DNA of 11,313 bases from DATLZB01 sp035574175 (GTDB taxonomy: Bacteria > Pseudomonadota > Alphaproteobacteria > Rhizobiales > Hyphomicrobiaceae): assembly GCA_035574175.1 (NCBI GenBank), contig DATLZB010000222.1, positions 1 through 11,313 on the forward strand, read 5' to 3'. Of this stretch, positions 1 through 10,227 are shown piece after piece. Position numbers and translations under genes: made by a program. The notes below the pieces were generated by a model. It was given only the letters and a program-made list of their open reading frames with translations, was not told where the DNA came from and did no database searches. Numbering within the stretch: position 1 is the first letter of the stretch; each line of letters begins with the position of its first letter.

Positions 1-1
1 A

Positions 2-517
2 CTGGCGGCGCTGGTCGAGGAGGCGGGCAAGGAATACGTGGGCGTCAACCTCGACTCCGGCAACGCGCTCTGGACGCTGGAGGACCCACTCGAAAGCCTT
101 GAGAACCTCGGCCCCTATGCCCTCACCACCAGCCTGCGCGACGGCGCGGTGTGGGAATACGAAGACGGCGCCATGGTGCAGTGGACGGCAATGGGCGACG
201 GCTACATGGACCTGAAGGCATACTTCCAACGGTTCGCCGAGCTGTGCCCCGGCGTGCCCGTGCACATCGAAACAATCTCCGGCTTTGCGCGCCCTTTCCC
301 GTATTTGAAGAAGGATTTCTGGCGGGACTGGCCCGACATGCCGGCGGAGGATTTCGCCCGCTTCGTGGCGCTCGCGCGCCGCGGCAAGCCCTTCCAGACC
401 GTGAAGAACCCGGAAGGCAAGGACCGGGCCGAGACGGAGCAACTGAGCCAGAAAGCCGAACTCGAGCGCAGCATCAAGTATTGCCGCGAGGTGCTGGGGC
501 TGGGGTTGAAGACTTGA
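2..517 (+). CDS. Sugar phosphate isomerase/epimerase-like TIM-barrel protein, 3' part
   Basis: This is the C-terminal 171 residues of a gene that begins before the window; the frame is open from base 2 to the TGA at 515-517. The peptide contains VGVNLDSGNALW, then an acidic LEDPLE segment, then PVHIETISGFARPFPYL. These read like the last strands of a xylose-isomerase-like TIM barrel (AP_endonuc_2 family), where Asp, His and Glu residues bind a divalent metal. Such proteins usually isomerise or epimerise sugars or sugar phosphates in the cytoplasm, but the substrate cannot be read from this fragment. The C-terminal tail is rich in Lys and Glu and probably helical. Codon use, with both GAA and GAG, matches the transporter operon that follows. 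A 153-base gap holding a REPIN-like repeat separates the two, so they need not be co-transcribed. Family assignment is fairly sure; exact function is unknown. Confidence 0.75.
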   Translation: MAALVEEAGKEYVGVNLDSGNALWTLEDPLESLENLGPYALTTSLRDGAVWEYEDGAMVQWTAMGDGYMDLKAYFQRFAELCPGVPVHIETISGFARPFPYLKKDFWRDWPDMPAEDFARFVALARRGKPFQTVKNPEGKDRAETEQLSQKAELERSIKYCREVLGLGLKT

Positions 518-528
518 ACTTTCCCCGC

Positions 529-601
529 GTAGGAGCCGACGCCACAAGGCTCAAACTCATCCACCGGCAGGAGCCCGGCGCCTCGTCACGTCGGTCCTTG
601 C
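529..601. repeat. REPIN-like inverted repeat (two REP-like arms)
   Basis: The left arm (529-552) begins GTAGGAGCCGACG and can fold through GAGCC (533-537) and GGCTC (548-552). The right arm (580-601), read on the minus strand, begins GCAAGGACCGACG and ends GACGAGGC. Aligned, the arms agree at about 17 of 24 positions and are separated by 27 bases. This geometry, two REP-like arms inverted around a short spacer, matches the second element at 5659-5728, and the arms share the GTAGNAGC.GACG core with it. It lies just after the stop of the upstream gene, a usual site for such elements. No transposase (RAYT) is present in the window. The element is degenerate, so confidence is moderate. Confidence 0.5.
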
Positions 602-670
602 GGCTCAGGAGCATCAGGCGCGAACGGTTTCGGCGAATCCTTTCCCTCTCGGTTTGGTTCCCCAGCGGCC

Positions 671-1834
671 ATGCCTGCCATTGACATCAACCCCGCAACG
701 GCTGAAGGGAACGAACCGGCGCGAATGAGCGCCAGTTCGGGTCCCGGCGGCCTGCTGACGTTGACGTTGTCAGGGCGGCTGGACGCCGCCGGCACCGCTC
801 GCTTGTGGGGGCCGGCGCACGACGCCGTGCGGGCCCACGGCCGCGCCCCGATCGTTTTGGATGCCACAGGAGTGACCTATTGCGATGGCGCCGGCGTGGC
901 GCTCCTGGCCGGCCTGGCGCGCGTGTCGCGCGGAGCGGGCGGCACGGTGACCATTGAAGGGTTGCGGCCGGAGTTTCGCCGGTTACTGGAACTGCTTGAC
1001 CCCGGGGAGACGCGCCCCCCGGCCGTGCCCGCGCCCGCCTTCATCAGCCTGCCTGTGCAGGTGGGCGAAGTGGCGGCCGGCCTGTGGCGCGACCTGCACG
1101 CCCTCGTGACCTTCGTGGGTGAACTGGCGCTGGCCCTCGGTTACGCCTGCCGGCACGCGCGCAAGGTCCGCTGGCGCGACGCGCTGTTCATCGCGGAGAA
1201 CGTGGGTGCCAACGCCCTGCCCATTGTGGCGTTGATCAGCCTGCTCACCGGGCTGATCATGGCCTTCCAGGCTGTGATTCCGATGCGCCAGTTCGGAGCG
1301 GAAATCTATGTTGCCGACCTCGTCGCTCTGGTGGTGCTGCGGGAGATGGGACCATTGATGACCGCCATCATCCTCGCCGGCCGGTCCGGCTCGGCGTTTG
1401 CAGCGGAAATTGGCACGATGAAGGTGAACGAGGAGATCAACGCCCTGATCACGATGGGCCTGGAGCCCGTCCGTTTCCTCGTCGTGCCCCGGGTGCTGGC
1501 GGCGGTGATGATGACGCCGCTGCTGACGCTCTTTGCGAATTTCTTCGGGCTGGCCGGAGGCGCCATCGTGTTCGTCATGCAGGGCTTTCCGCTGATCACC
1601 TACCATCAGGAAGTGGTCGCCATCGCGGACATGGGGGACTTTCTGGGCGGGCTGGCGAAGTCGTTCGTCTTCGGCATCCTCGTCGCCGGCATCGGTTGTC
1701 TGCGGGGCTTGCAGACACAGGCCGGCGCCAGCGCCGTCGGACTCTCGACCACGCGCGCCGTCGTCAGCGGCATCATCCTGATCGTGCTGGCCGATGCGGT
1801 GTTCTCCGTGGTTTACTACGCCCTGGGTATCTGA
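671..1834 (+). CDS. mlaE: MlaE-family lipid ABC transporter permease with N-terminal STAS domain
   Basis: This is the inner-membrane permease of an MCE-type lipid transporter. Residues about 27-110 form a STAS domain (LTLTLSGRLDAAGTARL, then VTYCDGAGVALLAGLARV), equivalent to the separate MlaB protein of E. coli. Residues about 125-387 are the MlaE permease, with long hydrophobic segments and the family hallmark GRSGSAFAAEIGTMKVNEEI at about 238-256. In the STAS loop D72 is followed by G73, where related STAS proteins usually carry Ser or Thr, so control by phosphorylation there is unlikely. The start is uncertain: ATG 671 has no clear Shine-Dalgarno, while ATG 725 keeps the whole STAS domain and has GAAGGGA 14 bases upstream. 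The mlaF start follows after 6 bases, indicating translational coupling. The family call is very secure. Confidence 0.92.
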   Translation: MPAIDINPATAEGNEPARMSASSGPGGLLTLTLSGRLDAAGTARLWGPAHDAVRAHGRAPIVLDATGVTYCDGAGVALLAGLARVSRGAGGTVTIEGLRPEFRRLLELLDPGETRPPAVPAPAFISLPVQVGEVAAGLWRDLHALVTFVGELALALGYACRHARKVRWRDALFIAENVGANALPIVALISLLTGLIMAFQAVIPMRQFGAEIYVADLVALVVLREMGPLMTAIILAGRSGSAFAAEIGTMKVNEEINALITMGLEPVRFLVVPRVLAAVMMTPLLTLFANFFGLAGGAIVFVMQGFPLITYHQEVVAIADMGDFLGGLAKSFVFGILVAGIGCLRGLQTQAGASAVGLSTTRAVVSGIILIVLADAVFSVVYYALGI

Positions 1835-1840
1835 CCGACG

Positions 1841-2623
1841 ATGAGCGAAATCGCGCAGCCCATCATCCGGGTGGAGGGTTTCACCGCCGCCTACCAAGGC
1901 CGGACGGTGCTCGAAAACATCTCCTTCGCCGTTGAACAGGGCGAAGCGTTCGCCATTCTCGGCGGCTCGGGCTGCGGCAAGAGCACGTTGCTCAAACACC
2001 TGATCGGGCTGCACGAGCCGGCGGCGGGACGCATCTGGATCGGCGGCGACGAACTCACCGGCGCGGACAACGCCACGCGCCGGCGGATTCTGCGGCGGAT
2101 CGGCGTCATGTATCAAAGCGGCGCACTCTTCGGCTCGATGAGCCTGCTGGAAAACGTCCGGCTGCCGCTGGAGGAATTCACGGAATTGCCGGACGCGGCC
2201 ATGACGTTGATCGCGCGCATGAAGCTCAAGCTGGTCGGCCTGGCCGGTTTCGAGGACCACTTGCCCGCGGAAATCAGCGGCGGCATGCAGAAGCGCGCCG
2301 CCATCGCCCGAGCGCTCGCGCTCGATCCGACCATCCTGTTCCTCGACGAACCCTCGGCCGGCCTGGATCCCATCACGTCGGCGGAACTGGATCAGACCAT
2401 TCTGCAACTGGCGCGCAGCCTGGGCACGACCTTCGTGATCGTCACCCACGAACTGGCCAGCATCTACACCGTGGCCGATCGCGTCATCATGCTCGACAAG
2501 CGCACCAAGGGCATCATCGCCACCGGCCGACCGGCGGATCTGCGCGACCGCAGCGACAATCCCTGGGTGCGCCAGTTTTTCAACCGCCAGACCGCAGCCG
2601 CCCCGAGCGGCCGTCCCGCATGA
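1841..2623 (+). CDS. mlaF: MlaF-family ABC transporter ATP-binding protein
   Basis: This 260-residue cytoplasmic ATPase would power the MlaE permease. All nucleotide-binding motifs are visible: Walker A GGSGCGKST (41-49), Q-loop Q92 in YQSGALF, signature ISGGMQKR (145-152), Walker B ILFLDE with catalytic Glu170 (165-170), D-loop SAGLD (172-176) and switch His203 in VTHE. The YQSGALFGSMSLLENVRLPL stretch and the GGMQKR signature are typical of MCE-associated ATPases rather than general importers. The C-terminal DKRTKGIIATGRPADLR also fits MlaF. Its TGA overlaps the ATG of the next gene (ATGA at 2620-2623), so translation of the two is probably coupled. No strong Shine-Dalgarno precedes the start, in keeping with the rest of this operon. 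The length is normal for the family and nothing is missing. Confidence 0.93.
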   Translation: MSEIAQPIIRVEGFTAAYQGRTVLENISFAVEQGEAFAILGGSGCGKSTLLKHLIGLHEPAAGRIWIGGDELTGADNATRRRILRRIGVMYQSGALFGSMSLLENVRLPLEEFTELPDAAMTLIARMKLKLVGLAGFEDHLPAEISGGMQKRAAIARALALDPTILFLDEPSAGLDPITSAELDQTILQLARSLGTTFVIVTHELASIYTVADRVIMLDKRTKGIIATGRPADLRDRSDNPWVRQFFNRQTAAAPSGRPA

Positions 2624-3606
2624 GCACGCGCGCGAACTACTTCAAGCTGGGCCTGTTCATCGTCACCGCCACCGCCCTGGGCGTGGTCGCGCTGATCACC
2701 TTCGGCCTCGGCTCGGTGTTCCGGCGGCCGGTAATCTTCGAGACCTATCTCAACGAGTCCGTGCAAGGACTCGAGGTGGGATCCAAGGTCAAGTTCAGGG
2801 GGGTCACCATCGGGAATGTCAGCGGCATTGGCTTCACCGCCACCCACTACGAGCGCGAAACCCCCGTGACCGACCGCAAACAGTACGTCCTGGTTCGCAT
2901 CGAGCTGACCGAGGACGAATTGAAGGACCACGGAGGCAGCCTGAGCCAACTCATCAAATCCGAAACCGACCAGGGCTTGCGCATCCGTCTCGCTTCGCAG
3001 GGCATCACCGGCCTGGCCTACCTCGAGCTGGACTACTTCGATCCGGCCAAATATCCCGTGCTGCCCTTCGACTGGGAGCCGGACTACACCCACATCCCGT
3101 CCGCGCCCAGCACCGTGACCCGCTTCGTCGCCGCCGTGGAAAAACTCTTCGACCGGCTGGACCGTATCGATATCGAGCAATTGGCCAAAACAGTGAGCGA
3201 TACATTCGCCACGGCGCAGGGCAAACTGGAAGAGCTTGACGTTGCCCGGATCAATCGCAACGCCAACCTCGTCCTCGAAGAGGCCCGGCAGACGATGGCG
3301 CAGATTCAACGCACCCTGCAAGGAGCCCGGATCGAAGCGCTTTCGACCAACGCCAGCGCCGTCCTCGCCGGGGTCCGGCGCATCGTCGATTCGGGCGAGA
3401 TCACCGCCGCCATCCAGCAGCTCGATCAAACGCTCCGCCGGCTCGACCAGTTGATCGCGGGCAACGAGGCGGATCTGGGCCAGTCCGTCGCCAATCTCCG
3501 TGCGTTGAGCCAAAGCCTCCGCGAACTGGCCGAGAGCGCCAAGCGCTACCCCGCCCAGTTGCTGTTGGGGCAACCTCCCAAACCCGTCCGATTCGACAAA
3601 AAATAG
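2620..3606 (+). CDS. mlaD: MlaD-type MCE domain substrate-binding protein
   Basis: This 328-residue protein is anchored in the inner membrane by one N-terminal helix (about residues 10-33) after a short cytoplasmic start, with the rest in the periplasm. Residues about 38-143 form a single MCE domain: FETYLNESVQGLEVGSKVKFRG, then VRIELTEDELK, then LRIRLASQGITGLAYLELD. MCE domains assemble into hexameric rings with a lipid channel. Residues about 165-310 are Ala-, Leu- and Gln-rich and look helical, perhaps coiled coil. The tail YPAQLLLGQPPKP is a common ending in MCE proteins that work with a PqiC-type lipoprotein. It is longer than E. coli MlaD (about 183 residues) because of the helical extension, which may lengthen the tunnel across the periplasm; that is inference. 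The gene overlaps mlaF by 4 bases and is followed 2 bases later by the lipoprotein gene. Confidence 0.9.
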   Translation: MSTRANYFKLGLFIVTATALGVVALITFGLGSVFRRPVIFETYLNESVQGLEVGSKVKFRGVTIGNVSGIGFTATHYERETPVTDRKQYVLVRIELTEDELKDHGGSLSQLIKSETDQGLRIRLASQGITGLAYLELDYFDPAKYPVLPFDWEPDYTHIPSAPSTVTRFVAAVEKLFDRLDRIDIEQLAKTVSDTFATAQGKLEELDVARINRNANLVLEEARQTMAQIQRTLQGARIEALSTNASAVLAGVRRIVDSGEITAAIQQLDQTLRRLDQLIAGNEADLGQSVANLRALSQSLRELAESAKRYPAQLLLGQPPKPVRFDKK

Positions 3607-3608
3607 CC

Positions 3609-4247
3609 ATGCGGACCCCTGCCCTTGTCTGCCTTGCGGCGCTGATCTTGGCCGGCGGATCGGGTTGCCGTCTGTCCAAGCCCAATCCTACGCGCCATCA
3701 TTACCTGCTCGACGTGCAACGCCCGACCCATGCCGCCCCGCCCCGCACTCGCGAGGTTCTCCGCGTCCGCCCTTTCCGCGTCGCACCGGCGTTCGACCAG
3801 CGAAGCCTTGTCTATCGCCGCACGGACACCGGGTACGAATCGGACTTCTACCACCTGTTCGCCGCCGACCCCGGCAGTCTGTTGGCGGAAGCCACTCGCG
3901 GCTGGCTGGCCGACGCTGGCGTTTTTGATTCGGTGCTGCCCTCGGCCAGCCTGTTGACCAGCACCTTCACGCTCGACGGCACCGTGAGCCGGCTTTACGG
4001 AGACTTCCGTGACTTGAACGCCCCGAGGGCCGTCCTCGCCCTGGAGTTAACGCTCAGCGCAGACCGCTCCCCCGGCCCCGGGGTGCGTTTGCAGCGCCGC
4101 TATCAGACAGAATCGCGATTCGAAGGAACTTCGCCCGAGGCGTTGGTCCAAGCGTGGAATCGGTGTCTGGAAGAAGTGTTCCGGTCGCTCGAGAAGGACC
4201 TGCAATCGCTGGAGTGGCTGCACGACACGCCCAATCATCCGCGCTAA
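3609..4247 (+). CDS. PqiC-type ABC transport auxiliary lipoprotein
   Basis: This 212-residue protein has a short signal peptide (RTPALVCLAALILAGGSG) ending at Cys20, a probable lipidation site. The lipobox GSGC is not ideal because position -3 is Gly rather than Leu. Residues 21-22 are Arg-Leu, with no Asp at +2, which suits outer-membrane sorting. The mature part matches the ABC_trans_aux (DUF330/PqiC) pattern: HHYLLDV (30-36), VLRVRPFRVAPAFDQRSLVYR (50-70), YESDFYHLFA (76-85) and LLAEATRGWLADAGVFDSV (91-109). Proteins of this family dock an MCE tunnel to the outer membrane. It closes the operon, 2 bases after mlaD. No MlaC-like periplasmic shuttle gene is visible, so this transporter appears to combine an Mla-type core with a Pqi-type outer-membrane partner. 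The family call is good; the cargo is unknown. Confidence 0.85.
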   Translation: MRTPALVCLAALILAGGSGCRLSKPNPTRHHYLLDVQRPTHAAPPRTREVLRVRPFRVAPAFDQRSLVYRRTDTGYESDFYHLFAADPGSLLAEATRGWLADAGVFDSVLPSASLLTSTFTLDGTVSRLYGDFRDLNAPRAVLALELTLSADRSPGPGVRLQRRYQTESRFEGTSPEALVQAWNRCLEEVFRSLEKDLQSLEWLHDTPNHPR

Positions 4248-4355
4248 GGCCCGCCCACGCAGTCTCCGGCCATCCCGCCCGGCGCGCCCAGCCCCAACAG
4301 AAAGCCCCACCGGCACAGCATTGGTTCCGCGCCCAGCGTTCAGACCGGGAGCTCC

Positions 4356-4420
4356 GCCGCACCCCGGCCGGCCCTGCCGGCATCTCACTGGCGAGGGCAT
4401 CCCTTGCCGCACCCCGGCCG
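4356..4420. repeat. 15-bp direct repeat pair
   Basis: GCCGCACCCCGGCCG occurs exactly at 4356-4370 and again at 4406-4420, 50 bases apart start to start. The sequence between them includes the hairpin at 4390-4408. It may be a remnant of a short duplication or flanks of a lost insertion. No function can be assigned. Confidence 0.6.
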
Positions 4421-4460
4421 ACGACCGGTCCGCCGAGATCTGGTCCATGTTTTATCTTCT

Positions 4461-4478
4461 AATCACGATATGATGATT
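4461..4478. promoter_or_regulatory. Candidate operator, AT-rich imperfect palindrome upstream of metH
   Basis: AATCACGATATGATGATT has perfect 5-bp arms (AATCA/TGATT) around an 8-base centre containing ATAT. It is strikingly AT-rich for its surroundings and abuts the TTGACA box at 4478-4483. A repressor bound here would block the promoter. ArsR-family regulators that sense S-adenosylhomocysteine (SahR) are known to control metH in some Proteobacteria. Whether this site belongs to that kind of regulator is inference. Confidence 0.4.
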
Positions 4479-4507
4479 TGACACCCTGCTAACGGCGGGC
4501 CTAAGGT
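4478..4507 (+). promoter_or_regulatory. Candidate sigma-70-type promoter for metH
   Basis: TTGACA at 4478-4483 is a perfect -35 consensus. The best -10 at suitable spacing is TAAGGT at 4502-4507 (18-base spacer), a poor match to TATAAT. This would start transcription near 4514, giving a leader of about 50 bases before the metH ATG. The weak -10 would suit a regulated promoter. The call rests on sequence likeness and position only. Confidence 0.4.
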
Positions 4508-4552
4508 TGCCTCGGGTCGCACGCCACTTACGGTGGCATCGTTCCGACCGAT

Positions 4553-4557
4553 GGAAG
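4553..4557 (+). promoter_or_regulatory. Ribosome binding site that decides the metH start
   Basis: GGAAG lies 8 bases before ATG 4566. This supports that ATG over the in-frame GTG at 4533, which lies inside a leader hairpin. Its first G is also the last base of the CATCG/CGATG stem (4537-4553), so the hairpin sits directly against the site and could influence its access. Confidence 0.6.
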
Positions 4558-4565
4558 ATCGAGAT

Positions 4566-8462
<3,897 letters not shown>

Positions 8463-8471
8463 GCCGCCGCC

Positions 8472-9050
8472 TCAGCGCTGCCAGAGCGCCACGGCTTCCT
8501 GGAAGCGCCGGCGCTCCTCGGCGGTCTGCCCGGGATTGAGATCCGGGTGGTTCTCCTTGAGAAACCGCCGCCACTTGGCGAGGAACTCGCGCTGCGTGCA
8601 GCCCGCCGGCAGGGCCAGCAGGCGCAGCAGCCGCGCCGGCTGCTCGGCGAGCGGCTCGCGCCGTCGCTTGGCGCGCGGCGTGGCGGCCTTGCGCGCGCGC
8701 TCGGAGCGGGTATCGCGCCAGCTCTCGGCGAGATCGAGCCACCAGTGGAAGTCGCGCAGGATCTCGGCGTAGGTCGGATCGGGGCGCCAGTCGGGCGGAA
8801 ACCACTCGCCGTGGAGCCGCGCGAGAAACCCGTGGAGCCTGAGCGCCAGCGCCTGCGGGACGTGCCCGTTCACCCTGCCGAAGGCCATGAGAAGATCCTG
8901 CGCCTCCTGCTGGTAGACGCTGCGGCGAACGCGCCAGCGTGCATGCACGGCCTTGCCGATCCAGGGATATAGGCGGCCGAGCACGCTGCGGGCGCTCGTG
9001 GTCTGGCGGACGGGGGTCATGCGAATCCGGTCCCTGATGGCTTCGGACAT
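8472..9050 (-). CDS. Hypothetical protein with C-terminal J-domain-like segment
   Basis: This 192-residue protein starts at ATG 9050 (MSEAIRDR), 8 bases after the MFS stop; an alternative ATG at 9077 would overlap the MFS end. The N-terminal two thirds are rich in Arg and Trp (YPWIGKAVHARWRVRR, DFHWWLDLAESWRD) and match no family I recognise. A basic linker (KAATPRAKRRRE) leads to about 50 C-terminal residues that resemble the middle of a J-domain: LLRLLALPAGCTQREFLAKW, then the diagnostic HPD (168-170) in ENHPDLNP, then a helix EERRRFQEAVALW ending at the stop. J-domains stimulate Hsp70 (DnaK) ATPase, so a co-chaperone-like role is possible but unproven. Unlike DnaJ, the domain is at the C-terminus and there is no Gly/Phe region or zinc finger. 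It is probably co-transcribed with the MFS gene and comM. Confidence 0.65.
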   Translation of the reverse strand: MSEAIRDRIRMTPVRQTTSARSVLGRLYPWIGKAVHARWRVRRSVYQQEAQDLLMAFGRVNGHVPQALALRLHGFLARLHGEWFPPDWRPDPTYAEILRDFHWWLDLAESWRDTRSERARKAATPRAKRRREPLAEQPARLLRLLALPAGCTQREFLAKWRRFLKENHPDLNPGQTAEERRRFQEAVALWQR

Positions 9051-9058
9051 CGCACTTG

Positions 9059-10186
9059 TCAACGTGCCATGTGCCACGCCGAGGCGGTGGCGAGCGCGGC
9101 AAGCGGTACGAAGGCCGCGAACACCCAGAAGCCGACGCCGCGCACGGTGGCGAGCGGCACGCCGTCATGCAACCCGAGCACGTTCGCGACCATGCCGCAG
9201 AGCGCAGCGCCGAGCGCGTAGCTGATCATCTGCACGGTCGGCACGGCGGCCGAGGCGCGCTCGCCGTCGCCCTCGGGCACGCCGGCGACGATGCGGCGAA
9301 GGAGAAACGCCCAGCAGACGCCGAAGCCCGTTCCCTGCAGCGCCGTCCAGAGCCCGAGGCCCCACACCGGCCCGCGCGGCATGGTCCAGGCGAGGCCGGC
9401 GACCGCCACCGCGATCAGGGTCGTGCCGCCGCGGATGAGCGCGGGCTCGCGCCCGGGGGACGCGTTGGCCGTGGCGATGGCGGCGAGCGTCCAGGCGACC
9501 GACTCGGTGGCGACCAGCAGGCCGGCCACGAGCGGTGTCACGCCGTGGAGCCGCATCATGAGCAGCGGCCCGTAGACCGTGAACGAGACGGTTCCCATCG
9601 TGAGCCCGAGGATCGCCACGTACCCCGGTCCCCACGGCACGCCGAGGCTTAACGGCGAGGGTGGGAAGAGCCGCTCCGGGGCGTGGCGTTCGAGCCGCAG
9701 CGTCAGCACGAGCGCCGCCACGCCGGCGGCGGTACAGGCCGCCATCGCCCAGGGCGCGCGCTGCACGCCGGCCGCGGCGATGGCCAGCACGCCCAGCGTG
9801 AGTGCGACGAGCTGGCGGGTGGGCAGCGCGGTGGCGCGGTCGTTGCCGCGCGAGCCAGTTCCCGCCAGCAGCGGCGCCGCGGCGACCAGGACGGCGGCCT
9901 GTCCGGCGAACGCCCAGAAGGCGCCCCGCCAGAAGCCCGCCGACGCGAAGGCGCCGCCCACCAGCGGGCCCACCAGTGACGACACGCCCCACACGCCGGC
10001 CACGATGGCGAGCACGCGCGGCCAGAGCTGGGGCGGAAAGAGCTGGCTCACGCCGACGTAGGAGAGCGCCAGCATGGCGCCACCGCCGAGCCCCTGCACC
10101 AGCCGGCCGCCCAGCATGACGCCCATGTCGGGAGCGAGCGCACTCGCCACGCAGCCCAGCATGTAGACGGCCGCCGCCGCGGCCAT
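9059..10186 (-). pseudogene. MFS transporter (DHA2-like, 14-helix type) lacking the first two helices
   Basis: From ATG 10186 the frame encodes 375 residues with about 12 hydrophobic segments. The frame just before the ATG reads ARHGRPRRVGL, like the MFS motif A loop between helices 2 and 3. After the ATG follow a helix and then GGRLVQGLGGGAMLALSYVG, the typical next helix of drug:H+ antiporter-2 transporters. The remaining helices and the VSSLVGPLVGGAFA motif C-like segment look intact up to the TGA at 9059-9061. What is missing is helix 1 and nearly all of helix 2, because comM coding sequence lies directly upstream and its stop is at 10228. A transporter without helices 1-2 should not be functional, so I call it a likely pseudogene. 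A shortened product, a deletion that fused the two loci, or an assembly joint are the alternatives. The substrate would be a drug or small metabolite, unknown. Confidence 0.65.
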
Positions 10187-10227
10187 GGCGGCGCGGAGGC
10201 CGACGCGGCGCGGGCGTCCATGCCGGG

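Larger units (their letters stand above)
4248..4565 (+). other. Intergenic region between the lipid-transport operon and metH
   Basis: I see no credible gene in these 318 bases. The first 190 or so are C-rich. They hold a 15-bp direct repeat, a hairpin GGCGAGGG-CAT-CCCTTGCC (4390-4408, one G-U pair) and a weaker GACCGG/CTGGTC stem (4423-4445) followed by a short T-run at 4450-4453, which could be a poor terminator for the operon. From about 4446 the sequence turns AT-rich and carries the candidate metH operator and promoter, then two small adjacent hairpins in the leader (GCCAC/GTGGC at 4523-4537; CATCG/CGATG at 4537-4553). I looked for SAM, SAH and cobalamin riboswitch cores and recognised none. 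Confidence 0.6.

Noticed and set aside
983..2449. A 488-codon minus-strand frame across mlaE and mlaF
   Set aside because: It is rich in His, Arg, Gln and Asp with low complexity, and overlaps two clear ABC transporter genes. It is a shadow of them.
2464..3573. A 369-codon minus-strand frame opposite mlaD
   Set aside because: The MCE domain gene explains this region; the antisense product resembles no family.
4248..4565. A cobalamin, SAM or SAH riboswitch upstream of metH
   Set aside because: I found no B12 box and none of the conserved cores I know for SAM or SAH riboswitches. Only short hairpins are present.
4533..4565. GTG 4533 as the metH start
   Set aside because: It lies within the leader hairpin, has no Shine-Dalgarno, and adds 11 residues before the normal MetH start, whereas ATG 4566 has GGAAG 8 bases upstream.
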